64,000 nucleotides of DNA, from assembly GCA_030248295.1 (NCBI GenBank), contig JASANH010000702.1, forward strand, positions 62,001 through 126,000, read 5' to 3'. Made by a program: the position numbers and the translations under genes. The notes beneath the pieces were generated by a model, which was not told where the DNA came from, made no database searches, and saw nothing but the letters and a program-made list of their open reading frames with translations. Origin of the DNA: Mesodorylaimus sp. YZB2_4 (Eukaryota > Nematoda > Enoplea > Dorylaimida > Dorylaimidae). This document shows positions 41,968-53,714 of this stretch, piece after piece; position 1 is the first letter of the stretch; every line of letters begins with the position of its first letter.

Positions 41968-43170
41968 TTAATGCTCTACGTAAGGCTCATACTTATCATA
42001 TGCATACTCTCCAGGGCCTGTATCAAATAAGCTACACCCGTAATCTGCGTAAGGTTCGAAAAACAGTTCTCCCAAATTTACATCGTGATCGTCTTTGTTG
42101 ACTGCTGCGTTATGCACATCGCGTGAACGCATTCCTTGATTCTGATTAGATCTAGTCTGTCTGCCATGGGAGTAGCTAAATCCATTTCTTCCATGAGACT
42201 GGTTTTTCTGCCTATCTGCACCTATCTCATAAGGATTCTGATTGGCTCTAGTACTTGCCTGATTGCTATCCGTTAACAGGAATAGGTTTCTTCCACTCAA
42301 TCGGTTCTTAGCGACCGGATACAAGAAGCAATTCGCCAACACGTGGTTGTGTCGACCACAGAAGCTGCAGCCTTGTCCGCCATTGGCTGCCAGTCGGTTG
42401 CTGGCTCGACTCATCAACCGGCATTGCTTGAAAGGGTGAGGGAACCCATCGTACTTGCACAACTGTTGTTGCTGAGGAGCCGGAGTGTTCTGCTGCGCAT
42501 TTTGAACTTGACTATTGGTCATTCTTCCGCCGCGTTGAAAATTATTCTGTCCTCGAAATCCGCCTCTGCCGCGATTATTATTGTGGCCCATAACTGCTCT
42601 GATGCCGTGTACGATGTCAGACGGCGATGGGTTATTGACAATAGCTGAAGAGGATAACGAAAACATTCTTTGATTAATTTCTGCGGTACTGACAGCAGTT
42701 AAGACATCATCTAAGGTTCTAGCGATGTTCATATAAGCGGCTTTCCACAACTTATAATTTGGATGCGACTTATCGCACACTTTCAATCCTTCGATAAATC
42801 GTTCCTTTAAAACTAATTGCTGAGCTTCCTGAGGTTCACCCAGATAAGCTTGCCTTACTAACGTTTTCAGATCTCTTAAATAGTCAGCTACGGTTTCCTT
42901 TTCTTGTTTCCTCCTATTTGAGAACTCCTGTCGCCAAATTGCTAACTGATGAGGTTGCACTAAGCTTGCTAACAACAAAGCTTTGGCGCGAGCATGGGTA
43001 TCAATCTGGTTTGCTTGTGCCCCACGGACAGTATTTTGTGCCCTATCTTTTACAGACTTTTTTAATTCTCGCAAACGAATGGCATCATTGATTTCTTCGA
43101 CTAGGTCAGATAAATACTCGAATTGTTCAAACCACTTGGTAGCATCATGACCTAAGTCTCCTATTCATGG
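41968..43170 (-). CDS. gag: Gypsy 2 Gag
   Basis: The listed Met near 43074 is preceded in frame by more Gag-like sequence (FEYLSDLVEEINDAIR), so the start is further upstream, and a possible frame break prevents placing it. The order is a capsid region (ALLLASLVQPHQLAIWRQEF, VADYLRDLKTLVRQAYLGE), a Gly/Arg/Asn-rich region, an atypical Cys/His cluster (CKYDGFPHPFKQC) and a zinc knuckle CSFCGRHNHVLANC. It ends in an acidic Tyr-rich tail. Confidence 0.88.
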
Positions 43171-43340
43171 ATTCTTATCTTAAATACGATAAAACGTTCG
43201 ATTCAAACTTGCTAATGCAGCCTCCATTTTCGCAAGAAAAACAAAACACAACTGATGGCCTATTCGAGGACCTACTGATAGAAGAAGAGGCACTGGTCTG
43301 ATTAGCGAACCTAGTGCGATTGACGGCTCTCAAACGGGTA

Positions 43341-43358
43341 AATCCGACCGGCCCCCCA
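43341..43358 (-). other. Candidate primer binding site of gypsy 2
   Basis: On the minus strand TGGGGGGCCGGTCGGATT begins three bases after the LTR end ACA at 43362. tRNA identity is unknown. Confidence 0.5.
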
Positions 43359-43361
43359 AAA

Positions 43362-43600
43362 TGTAACGAAGTTGGGTAGATAGCTTCTCCTACTCCGATC
43401 TCCCTACACTCAATACGACTCACTCATAGAACGAGACCAATAAGGCGACGAACGATAATCACGACGATTTACGAAGCGTGGCATACTGATTTCTTCAGAA
43501 ACACACTCTGGCATCAACACACACCAACGCGCTACTTATATACAAGTCTGAGCTCCCTATGCAAATGAGACTACTGGTTGGGAACACACAATATCTGGTC
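43362..43600 (-). repeat. Gypsy 2 5' LTR (right edge not defined)
   Basis: The inner edge TGTAACGAAG (minus ...CGTTACA) is followed by the PBS and gag leader. A minus-strand TATATAAG box at 43534-43541 fits a U3 promoter. With no partner LTR in the window the outer edge is unknown and may lie beyond 43600. Confidence 0.55.
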
Positions 43601-44789
43601 AAGACCACGCATAAAAACTAGTCAGAGAAAAATAATCAAGACGAGCTGGAAAACTACATTCAACTCATTGTGATTGGATCACCTGAAACTCGATACGCTG
43701 GGGGTGGGTCAGCGAGGCCTAGAACAAACAAACTAATTATATCACACCGGCAAAATGAATTGTTCAATCAACGGGATCAATGTAGCCTTATCCCGACGAT
43801 CAACGGGCATGGAAACAATTTGTCGAGCCACGTTCTATGCCGCCGAAAATCCATTGCTCCCCGTATTTCCCAAAATGACATTTTCTAACTAAGATCTTTG
43901 CTATTTTCTGACTAAGACTTCCTCAGTTCGTGCTGAAATCACGGGCGGGAAACGGGCGGGAATCCCGCGGAAAACCCGCGATATTCGCAGGATGGCGGGA
44001 TTGGGGAGTGAAGTGCAGAAGTGCCAACTCGGAAACCTCAGAACACCGCCGTCTGGGCTGATTTTGCGTGGACGCGTTCATGGCAACGATGTCTTGTGGG
44101 ATATTGTATTGTGGATCTGTGATGCTGGCATCTGCGTGCATTGCGAGACAAGACCTCAGTGTATTACAAGAATTCAACTGCAAGACAAGAAGCCAACGCT
44201 CGTTGATACTCATGCGAAGTAGCCAGCTCTTCGAAAGAATGGAGCCTGTGTGAACATGTTGAGGATGGGGGGGGGGGGGAATAAATGATTGGGATATCGG
44301 CTCCAACTTCGATCGATGGACTGGCGCCTACAAGCAGCAAACAGCATTCAACACATCGACTTGAGCTGACTGGTCGTCTTCATCTCGCTCGGCAATATCG
44401 AGCACGCTGCGACCACCCAAACGTCGATGACTCATTCCCATCAGCATTACCCTTCTTTTGTTCGAGAGACATGGTTCGCCAGTTGGTACCTTGGTGTTGG
44501 TGAACATCACGCTCATCAGTGTATGAGCCGTGCTTGCGCCCTTTGTTTCTTTGCGCCCCTGATTGCTAGTGCTTTCTTGGATGCGTTCTTATTTTGCGGT
44601 GCCCTTTTTAGCATATAATCCTTTTGTGTCAGCTTTTGCACTTTGCGCGAGAGGTAAACTGCATAATATGTGGGGCTCTATCTGCTCTGCGAGGACGCGT
44701 TTTTTGCAGTTTTTGGTGGTGGCTCCCAACTTTAATTGCCAGCCAGTATTTACGATGCAACGAGAGAGACCGCAAGGCGACCAACTCTA
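43601..44789. other. No gene recognised; includes poly-G tract
   Basis: Part may be the outer gypsy 2 LTR. A CGGGCGGG-rich patch with partial palindromes lies at 43940-44000 and a run of 13 G at 44267-44279. No gene is called. Confidence 0.4.
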
Positions 44790-45400
44790 GAGCAAAGGCG
44801 AAGTGAAATATTTGGGAATAACTTTTTTGTCTGACATGACATTCTCAGAGCATGCTCAGGAAATTTCCTAGAAATTCTGAATAATGTTGGGTGCTTTACG
44901 TCGAAAACTTGGTCCGGCACATCAACAGAAAAGTCATCGGTGCTGTTTACAAGTCGTATATTCGATCTATTCTCGATTATGGCTCATGTGCATGTCCTTG
45001 ACATTTTAGACTTTTTTCTTTCCAATTCTCAAAAAAGACGTGGAGAACCTCGAAAGGTCTCACCTTCTAGCAGCCAGGATCTATCTAAACGATTGGTCTA
45101 TTATCTCTCCCCCCCCCCCCCCTGACGTGCCTTCGAAGTGAATGGCCTCGCTTGTCTGACAGACGCAAGCACTTGAAATTGACTTAATTCCACAAGTTTT
45201 ATCATCAATTCCGTTAATCAATCCTTTTCTGGTCTTCGAAGCAGTTCCCGTTCAACTGCCACTCATCACTTGGTGATCCCTAAATTTCAAAAAACTTCTT
45301 TCAGGCAATCATTTGAGCTGTCCACTTTTATATTATAGAATGCGTTACCAGATGATACTGTTTTTCCAGATTTGGAAAGCATCTGTTTTTTACTTGACAT
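44790..45400 (+). pseudogene. 3' stub of CR1/L2-like LINE, decayed
   Basis: EVKYLGITFLSDMTFSEHAQ and MLGALRRKLGPAHQ match the nested LINE at 3173 (EVKYLGVLFTNDMKFSEHV, MLGALRRKLGRHV). Later, in other frames, SDRRKHLKLT, FHKFYHQF, THHLVIPKFQKTSF and LWNALPDD follow its C-terminal end. Stops and shifts are frequent. A 14-C run lies at 45109-45122 within it. Confidence 0.75.
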
Positions 45401-45614
45401 TTTAGACTTTTTTCTTTCACCTTGTATTTGTGTCTGTCCCACTAAATGCGCTTCGGCTGCTCCGGGTCACAGTAAAGCATAAACATGAACATGAACATGA
45501 AGTTCTCTCTGACGCTCTCTCTCTCCGCGGCTATCTGAAGTTCTCTCTCCGCGGCTATTTGCGGATCATCACTGCCAAGGGCACCTCCGACAAAAGCTGG
45601 CTGGAGGCTATTAT

Positions 45615-45740
45615 CAGCCTAAGCTTAATTATTACTCCAGACTAAGCTAAAGCCCAAGCCTAGTATCAGTCTACGCCCAAGTCATATGCCAGCCTCAGCC
45701 TAAGCCCAAGTCTTATACCTAATACCAGCCTCAGCTAACC
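45615..45740. repeat. Short tandem repeats of CAGCCTAAGCCCAAG type
   Basis: Units CAGCCTCAGCCTAAGCCCAAG, CAGACTAAGCTAAAGCCCAAG and similar are repeated five or six times with variation. They are related to the inverse-sense array after the (AAT)n run at 17700-17745. Confidence 0.6.
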
Positions 45741-46570
45741 CATCCTGTGGACCAAACAGCAAAAGTGCCCGACTTCGTGGGATCCGCACCAGTACGAGGA
45801 GAAACAATAACGCAGAGGGCCTAATTTTCTAGTGCTTATTTGCTTATAGGACATCTTGGTTGAAGAGCCGAAATAAAGAAAAACAGACATATTTCAGCCA
45901 GAGGAATCAAGCCTACTGTACTGCAGTTTATGCTCCTTGCCGAATCACCTTTGAGTACTTTCAGGCCGGAAAATCGGTACAATCTGATCTACGTACGAGT
46001 ATATATTTGACTCTTGCATCACCATACATTAGTGAGTACCCCAGTACTCATGGGGTACTTACGACTGAGCACAAAAAATCACGGGGGCAAAATTTTCACT
46101 CGGCAAAGTCTCGGTCGATACTTGCAGAAACCATGTCTAAAAAAATAATTCAACAGTAATCCATGATGCTGTTCAAACAAATTTGACAAAACTGTCGTAT
46201 TTTTCGATAAATTTAACCCCTTTCTGCCCTTTTTTCTTCTCACTACTGAAAAATCAAGTCGGATTCAAGGCTTCACGCGCGTGCGTGATTGATTGAATCT
46301 TCAATCTGCTCACTGGCCTTCATATATTAAATCGTTTTTTCTATAGACTCTCCCTGATAGAAAGGAATTCTTTCAGGTGGTATGTGTATCGATATGTGAT
46401 AACTTTTTATTAATCGCATGTTTAATTTCAATGTTGGCTGGTTTTTAGGTTCATCGTGCTTGCTGCGAAAATTCCCTTATTGGTCCAAGATTTCAAGGAT
46501 TCCTTTGATTCCCGTTTCTCAGCCTCTGTAACTAGAGGACTATCGAATTTCATGGCTTCTTCCCATTTGA
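45741..46570. other. No gene recognised
   Basis: A 99-codon plus frame at 45860-46159 has no recognisable domain. A small direct repeat (GAGTACCCCAGTACTCATGG) at about 46034 includes a GAGTACCCCAGTACTC near-palindrome. Confidence 0.4.
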
Positions 46571-47353
46571 TCAGGTCCTCTTTCTCTGATCCCCCATTTT
46601 CAAGTGCGTATCGATGGTTAATATCCCTGCGATTTTCCCGCTAACCCAAGAGTGTACCAGCTGCCAAGTGCAACGAATTGATTCATAGAGCAAATTTATC
46701 ACTTGAATTGGGATTTGGCCGTTCTGCATGTTTCCCGACCCATGTGCAACTGAGATACACGTATCCTGTGTGAGTGGTATGTATACAGCGACGAAACATA
46801 CTGTCCCGTCTTCCATACTTTCTTCTGTTGCTTCACGATCCGACACAAATTTCTCTGTCCGGGGTGGAATGGTCGCCGGCTCTGGTAGGAAGACTGCATC
46901 TTTTGTGTGCAAAATCAAATTGAACCTTTCCTAAGTTGGCCAATAGGTCACACCCCACTACCAGAGGAAGTAACAAGCCTTTCAGGACGAAGAACCTGCG
47001 CACGAACATTCTGCCCGTTAGGCTAACACTTTGCATACTACCAGTCTTTGGGGTGAAAATGCACTACCGTTAATGGCTGTCATTAGTGCGGGATCACAAG
47101 CTCTAACTTCCATACTTGGATCGTTCCTGCTGAGAGTTTGAAAAACAGCCTCATTTATGAAACTTTTACCAGCTCCTGTGTCCAACAAAGCTCTGCCTGT
47201 GACATCCGCGTCCATAAACTTAGCGAACGCTTTCGCGGCTGGTACTGTCTGTTTCTCCAACTCCGCCAGCATAAGTCGCTCTTCGAGTTCTTTACTTGTT
47301 TTCTTTCTCTGACAAATAAGCCGATTTCTTGATCTTTTTGTTTGCATGTCCAT
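46571..47353 (-). pseudogene. Protease fragment of a gypsy 2-like element
   Basis: ALLDTGAGKSFINEAVFQTLS, LMTAINGSAF and, after a frameshift near 47030, RFFVLKGLLLPLVVGCDLLANLGKVQFDF parallel gypsy 2 (ALMDTGAGESFVSETF, SSMTAINGQSF, RFLVLEGLPVPVVLGRDLMTKLGQIKFDL). Further shifted sequence runs on to about 46571. RT and gag are not present beside it. Confidence 0.8.
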
Positions 47354-47394
47354 CCAAACGGCGTCGCAAATACGTCACAAAGCCTGACGGCAGA

Positions 47395-47565
47395 ATGTAG
47401 CCAGTTGCTCCACTTCCAGTTGCGCCATTCCCAATTGCGCCGTTTCTATCACGCCATTCCCAATGGCGCTGTGTCCCATTTGCGCTGTTCCCAATTGCGA
47501 CATTGCTTAATTGCGTCGGAATTCGCATGCGCCATTACCATATGCGCCATTCCCATTTGGGTCTA
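47395..47565. repeat. 15 bp minisatellite, TTGCGCCATTCCCAA type
   Basis: About nine degenerate units of TTGCGCCATTCCCAA run across the interval (variants TCACGCCATTCCCAA, TTGCGCTGTTCCCAA, ATGCGCCATTACCAT). In the minus strand it would read as repeated GNGAT/GSGAT peptides, but it appears non-coding. Confidence 0.8.
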
Positions 47566-47589
47566 GTTTTACCATAGGTAGTTGATTTT

Positions 47590-48140
47590 TGTTTTTATGA
47601 AATTAGCAGGCGCGGTAGTGCCTGTTTAGACCAGCCAACCAGACGCCTTATGCTAAAGGACGATTTTCGCTGGCTGATATCCCGAGAACAGTTCGACGGA
47701 AATTTTTTATTCTTTTTCACGCATAGCAGAATCGGCCGGATCTAGAAACGAGCCAATTTTTTGTGAAAATCCGTCCAGCCGTTGTCGAGTTCCAGAATAC
47801 GCGATTTCTTGTTTAGGGGGAAAAGACGAGGAGGAGGAGGAGGTGGAGGATGAAGATCAACCTAGATCAACATCCGGACATCGTACAGCAGTGAAACTTG
47901 GTTTTTCTAGGAGCTTAAACTTTCGGAATCTGCCTTTCGACGGTCATTTTCTCTAAGCTTCAAGTTCCGAAAAGTTACCTTTGAAATAGTCACTGCATGA
48001 GCTTTGTTGTCCGTCGTTCGTCAGGTACTGGACGGATTTAATAAAAATTGACACGGTTGCAGATCTGACTTATCTTGCAAAGCTTGCAAAAAAATCAACT
48101 TTTTTGATTAATCATTCTTGAGTTATCGACTATCAAAAGT
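47590..48140 (-). repeat. Dispersed repeat R1, copy 2
   Basis: This is the reverse-complement partner of 18955-19510, collinear over about 550 bp with moderate divergence. Here the pyrimidine block reads, on plus, as GAGGAGGAGGAGGTGGAGG. Confidence 0.75.
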
Positions 48141-49024
48141 AGCTGCCGCTGGTGTTTCTGTTTTATTTTCGGCGCGGAGTTTAGAAACATCAACTGAGCG
48201 GGTTTAGGTGCAGCGCCAATGACTGGCTAGCCTCAGCGCGCTCTCGCAAAGATAGATCTGATGTACCTGAATAAATTTGCCGATAGAATATGTGAGCGAA
48301 TGTAAATGATGTGGAAAAGGTCTCCATGGGCAGGACATGTTTTATTAGATGTGGAGTGATATTGCTGAGAAACATTTGTTCAAATAATGATAAGATTCGA
48401 GGATCCTTAGTGTTCCGTTTTAGTTTTAGAGGGAGTGCTCTGGGGAAATAAAAGTTAAGACTACCTGAACATGAGCTAGTTCTGCTTGTGCTTGCTTCGG
48501 CTTCGACAAGCTGTTCCATTTGTTCCTCGCGTCCGCCAGCCTTCTCCATATTTTGCATCTTCTTAGCAGTAAGCAGCGAGTTGTTGCAGAGAATGGCTTC
48601 CCGACAACACGTTTGTTTTGCGACAATGAGGCTCTGTTCGACTCCTTGACGGGGAAGAATTTTTGATTTTTGTTTCCTTTTTCCTCACAGGACAGAGAAA
48701 CGTCATTGTGAACAAGAAATATGAGGGTGACTGTAGTATTTTTTGCGCAATTGAAGATAAGGTATTGGGTACGATAGAGGCATAAAAGAAGTAATTCTGT
48801 TGTTTTCCTTGTCGCCTGTATATCGAAGTACATTTCAAAAAAATCTGTGCAGTTTATCGGTCAGAGTTGGGTTAACGTTCTGTTTTAAGCTCAAGTTTTT
48901 CTGAGCTTTAGAAGAGGGCGTATGGTAGTCACTCAATTCTATCTTTTGATTTATATAGGGACAAGTGTTTTGGCCAAACTATGTAGTTTGTAGCAAAAAA
49001 AACGAAAAACGGTGTTATTATTTT
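48141..49024. other. No gene recognised
   Basis: Overlapping minus-strand frames of 91-135 codons at 48190-48838 have no identifiable domain and are Leu/Phe-rich in a way that looks incidental. Confidence 0.35.
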
Positions 49025-49268
49025 TGAAAAAGTCTGTTATGACAGACTTGAAACTTTGAGACCAGCCAATGCACACAGTGGAAGCAGGGCTTAGGATGGC
49101 TGGTCTACTGGGCCGCTGCACGGTTCAGGAAAAATGTTTGCAGTGCCTAACATGTCAGGGCGCCTCTCCTTTTCTTGTGGCCGAGTAGACCAGCCATTCT
49201 TAGCCCTGGTTCCACTGTGTACATTGGCTGATCTTAAAGTTTCGAGTCTGTCATAACAGATTTTTTTG
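49025..49268. mobile_element. Foldback / MITE-like element
   Basis: Two arms of about 85 bp, 49027-49112 and 49180-49266, are inverted copies (AGTCTGTTATGACAGACT, GACCAGCCAATGCACACAGT, GGATGGCTGGTCTAC and their complements) with a few mismatches. A spacer of about 65 bp separates them. The unit could form a long hairpin. Flanking duplications are not clear. Confidence 0.8.
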
Positions 49269-49984
49269 GAAATTTCGTTAGTGGCTCGCAACAAATTGAT
49301 GTTATTCCTAAATTCGCGCTCGTGGCAGACATTACTGCTTAGCTTAGTGCGGGCATATGGCCTTACTGGGCAGCAACCGCAAGCTTCTCGCACTGGCGGG
49401 AAGGTGCCAACTTCGGCCACATATATGCCGCTCATGCGCGTCCCAACTAGGAGCACCTCCACACAATCTTCGATTGGACACCGACTTTCTTGGACGATGG
49501 CGGAATCTTTTTCTCTGGATCTGCTACAATCTTATAACACTGTTTGGCTGCATGTTATGAGATTAGTCCGGGGTACCAGCCAACCTTAACCTCGCTGTGC
49601 CGTTTACGAGCATGCTCATCATCAAATGGAAAAACGAAGAGAGAAATTCCGAGGACGCTACAATTGTCTACATATTGTGGAATCTGCCTAACTTTGACCC
49701 TCTCAGTTTGCACAGCAAAATCCATGAAGTCATCAGCATCAGCAATGCAATGAGTAATATTTGTTTCATATAGACCTTGTCCTCAATTCAATGGTGTATA
49801 TAACACCCACACCATTACATTGAAGACAGAAGCTGAATATTGGAGGCAAACTCAATTGCAATTATCGAACCAGTACTGGAAACTCGTGAAAGCAATGTGC
49901 ATGTAGTGTAAGTATATACGCTCGCCTAGCTCTTGACGTGACTGCGCTAGTGTTAGAAATGACCTCAAGGTAGGTCAGAATTCT

Positions 49985-50180
49985 TGGCCAAAGCCTTTGA
50001 CCGACACTTGGTCACAGTCAGGGTCCAAGTCAGAAAATTTTTTTCAATCTGGTCAATGGCAGGGTCAGGTCAGAAAATTTTTTTAAGGGTTGGTCAAGAT
50101 CAGGGTCAGGTTAGAGCATTTTTTAAGTCGGTCGGTCAGTGTCAGGTCAGAATTTCTTGCACCCGGTCAGAGTGTTTTGC
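49985..50180. repeat. GGTCAGGGTCAGGTCAG minisatellite
   Basis: Roughly 55 bp units of the form GGTCA(G)GGTCAGGTCAG, then AAAATTTTTTT, occur three to four times. Similar GGTCA/TGACC words recur inside repeat R2 at 53735-53760. Confidence 0.7.
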
Positions 50181-51419
50181 AAGCGAAAGAAAGTAAATTT
50201 AGTAAAATGTTGGTGAGAACATTTCAAGCTCCTGCCTTCCTGGGTAGGGATCTGGGGGGGGCAGGTTTTCACAGTTTTAAATCCCAAATCATGTCCTAAA
50301 TTCTGGGACAGTCGTAAGCCATTTCAGAATCAGCTTGGTATCCCTCCCAAGGACACCGGGCAGCAGTACACGAACTTTAAGACACACACTACCTGGTGTC
50401 TTTATTTCCCAGCCGCGCTGTCAGGCGCAGGGCAATTTCCCTTGATCAATGGCAATTTTGAGCTGATCTTTCTAGAGCAAATTTGTGGGCGTCTTGGGAT
50501 TGGAACATTTGCGTTAGCTCTCTAGGCCGCAAAAATAGTTCTTTTTCAGCTGAGCTAAAATTCTGTCGTCCCTTTTTTAACCGTTGAGGCCAGAGAAGGA
50601 CGACCGAATGCCATTAGTATTATTTTACTCCTTCTTCACTCAAGCAAATACATACACTTGACAGGGGAGGGAAACACAGTTTTAATTAAAACTTGTACGC
50701 GTGATAGAGTCACTAGCAAGAACGATCCCATGGGAGAGAATCCCGTAAAACAGTCGCAGAAAACACAGAACTCTGTGGACTCGAAATTATGACTTGGAAG
50801 AAAAAATGATGTGGTTTGCGCAGTCTTCTGACATGACGGTCAAATTTTGTGCATAAAACGAGGATTTTGAAATAATAAAACCTATGTTAACTCTCATAAA
50901 ATGAACGCAATTTGGAGCGTTTACAAAGCTCATATAATGCGGACCAGCCTGCCTCAGCCGAGGCATCCTCGAGACGTAGTAAAATTATTCATATCCGATG
51001 GCACAGCAAACTTCGACCAGTAATGGGTGCCCAGCTTACACGTACAGTATTTATTTCTCGCGTTAAATTTTTAGGTCGGCTACAATGTCTGAAGTCAACT
51101 TTTTTAGCTGTGAAATAAGATGAGACCTGTCTTAGGACGTGCCTAAATCTACGGACAAGGCACCCCTATAACAGCTATTGTGAAGCGTCCGAAATTAGTT
51201 TCTTAGCGTTGTCCCAAGTCGCTGTCCGAAGTTGCTGTCTAATAGCGCCCTCAATTCGTACTGTGAAAAATTAAAATCGCGCTGTGAAACTGACCCCTGC
51301 TGATTGTTAGTCATGTACCAGTGCAGTTGTCCCACTAGTCCAGTAACCTACCAGCCCAACTGCATAGACTACTGTGTGCCAGCCGAGTGTGTGCTTGCGA
51401 GTGCTATCCATCGGTGGTA
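50181..51419. other. No gene recognised
   Basis: No coding motif or element was identified in this stretch. Confidence 0.4.
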
Positions 51420-51805
51420 AAGCCATCCCTATGTCTTCTCATTCGTTCATATTCAAACTTGGCATCATTGGAGCGAGGTATTCTGGCTGTACCACCCGAT
51501 TTCAGCCTGGTGACGCTCCTGTTCTCGCAAGCCAGCATTGCGATTGGTAGGAAAAGATATCGATTATGCAGCAGGCAGTTTGAGCAGGAATCGATGTTAT
51601 AACGAATTAGACTTACTTTCGATTTTCAATGGGTGTCAGCTTCTCTAGTTTTCCCAAAGTCATCGGAAACAGCTGTGAATTTTGATGAAAATTTATTTTC
51701 TTGGACTGCTCGTGAAATTTCACGTAATGCCAGAAAATTGTCAGCTGTAGTAAATTTTCTTGGTAAAACTGCAAACACAGTAAAGCTTTGTTGCTGGTGC
51801 CGGGT
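51420..51805 (+). repeat. Dispersed repeat R2, copy X
   Basis: This copy runs from AAAGCCATCCCTATGTCTTC to GTTGCTGGTGCCG and is inverted relative to copy Y at 53715-54225. On its minus strand the segment TARIPRSNDAKFEYE parallels the copy Y translation only with frame changes. Confidence 0.8.
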
Positions 51806-53518
51806 GCCTCATCAGTGTCGCCATATTTGCTTTCGCGAACTAATCTTAATAAAATTATTAAAAAGATAAATAGAGTTTTCCTGATTTTTGTTTACAACGA
51901 CTTATCCGATGCAGGTACCGAAGCTAAAGCTCGCAAAGGACACTTTAGGCTGCTTTGTGGATGCGCAGTGAGACGGAAGACATATTCGCTGAGCAAAACC
52001 GAGCTAGGTTCCAAAAAATTAGCTTTTTTGCATTTATCAATGTGCAGACGTTCTTCTCGATGTCATGCGGCTATCTAGACATGTCTGCTACGCAGTGGGA
52101 GCACGGAACAGGAAAAGTGATAAGTGTTTAATGCAATGAGCATTGAACCTGGGTTGTCGGCTTGAAAGTAAGGCGCAATACTGCTATCAGGGGCGTAGCC
52201 AGCAGGGGCTGCGGGGCTGCCCCTGGCATGAATTCTCGTGTACAGGTACTACTCGGTACTACCTTGGCGCTTTTTGGTGCTCTGAAAAGCACTGACCACC
52301 GACAAAGAATGGGTAGAATTTGAATAGTCCCGCGAGTGCTACTTATAGTTTTCAAGCACGATACGTCCTCATTAAACAGTATCCAGGTAGACACCAGATC
52401 AGGTCGGGTTGAAGCCGACGCCGACCCGACCCGACCCGAAAGTCACTGACCCGAAATTTCTGGTCCTGTTGACCCGAATTTGTCATGAGCAGCTGAAGTT
52501 CCTCGCGATCAAAAGCATTCATGAATCCTCAGAACGTGGTGGCACTGTTTAAAGGTGAGTGTGTGAAAATATAAGATGGAGACATCTCACGCACGCGAAT
52601 TTTCATCTTTTGTTATTCCCCAGTTATCCTTTGTGAATGCGATAACATTCCTTCATATTTCCCAGACTAGGGGTCAAATAATTTTTTTAAAACCCCAGTA
52701 GATTTATAAGCGACTAGGGTCTGTCCACTAGAGGCAAGAAGATTCAACCAATTCAAATAATAGGCGCGAATAATAAAAAAAACTCTGTCATAACCTTCAC
52801 ATTCAGTGGCAGGCTACTGGCTAAACAAAGAAATACCTAAATATGTAAACATTAACCCCATGTTAGAGTTGCATCTAGTCTTCACAAAAGATATTGCTTA
52901 CAAAGTCATATTGTGCTGGACACTAGCTCCTGCCAGAACCTCCACTTCTGATGAAGAATGTACTGTAAGGGTAGTCTCACCCATTCGTCAGAGTTGACAA
53001 GAATGTTCATGAGAACTCTTAGATATGGACCCTTCCCTTTGCAGGAATTACTCAGAAAAATTAGTCATTCCCACAGCTTACAATTTGTCTGACATTCGTG
53101 GAAGTTACGCAGAATGAAAACGGGGAATGCAAGACTTTATGCATGCATGCATGGAGCATATCCTGCGAATTCGGGAGTCGAACAGCTGTGAAAAAGGTTC
53201 TGTAGCTGCTCATAGTAGTAACTTGCAAAATTTTTGTATTTTTGACCCGTTTGACCCAATCTTTAAAAAAAGTGACCCGACCCTCATGGCTTTCTTATTT
53301 GTTGACAAACTAGAGAAAAGACGGAGGAGAAGTGAAATTGTGGATCACTCACGATCTTTGGCGCTAGCGAACTTGAAAGCGAACTTGTCGCACAACCGAC
53401 AGCTGAAATCGAAAACGCCTTTATCACCCTGGGCGACCATGATTCATCCATTTCCGCATCTGGACCGCGGAAAAAGCTTTAGAAACCATCGAATGCCAAG
53501 CGAACGAGCTGCAAGGCA
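51806..53518. other. No gene recognised; short CCCGA array and possible transposon terminus
   Basis: A (CCCGA)n-type patch lies at 52418-52480 (GACCCGACCCGACCCGA). At 52188-52212 the words AGGGGCGTAGCCAGCAGGGG resemble the ends of some hAT-like non-autonomous elements, but I found no partner end. No gene is seen. Confidence 0.4.
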
Positions 53519-53707
53519 ATGTCGGAAAGGACAATACAGATCACTGATCCGTTAGAACAAGAGGAGTTGGAGGACCTGGAAGCAGAACGGGGGCAAACCA
53601 AAAGGACTTGGAGGCGATCATTGAGCATTATAGAGGCGTTTATGTCCTCTACCGAAACCGACTCGGAAACCGGGGAAATAGAGGAAACTCTCAGGATCAA
53701 CGAGTAA
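53519..53707 (+). pseudogene. BEL/Pao C Gag, N-terminal piece
   Basis: The frame starts MSERTIQITDPLEQEELEDL and contains ERGQTKRTWRRSLSIIEAF, a typical BEL/Pao Gag opening (a helix with K/R and I-E-x-F). It is acidic after that and ends where the inserted repeat begins. Confidence 0.55.
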
Positions 53708-53714
53708 GCTAGTG

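Larger units (their letters stand above)
37420..43600 (-). mobile_element. Second Ty3/gypsy element, decayed, 3' LTR not found
   Basis: On the minus strand the order is 5' LTR (from 43362 rightward), PBS, gag, protease, RT, RNase H, integrase. No matching 3' LTR is visible to the left, where the related-but-distinct gag fragment (36690-37384) abuts. Breaks include a frameshift at the RT end (about 39400), TAA near 39255, a stop at 38820, TAA at 38504-38506 and a frameshift near 37610. Confidence 0.85.

Noticed and set aside
44328-44516. Possible ankyrin-like stretch (GRSVLDIAERDEDD) on the minus strand
   Set aside because: Only one partial repeat-like stretch, no neighbouring repeats, frame very short.
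52188-52212. hAT-like terminus AGGGGCGTAGCCAGCAGGGG
   Set aside because: No inverted partner or target duplication was found, so no element is called.
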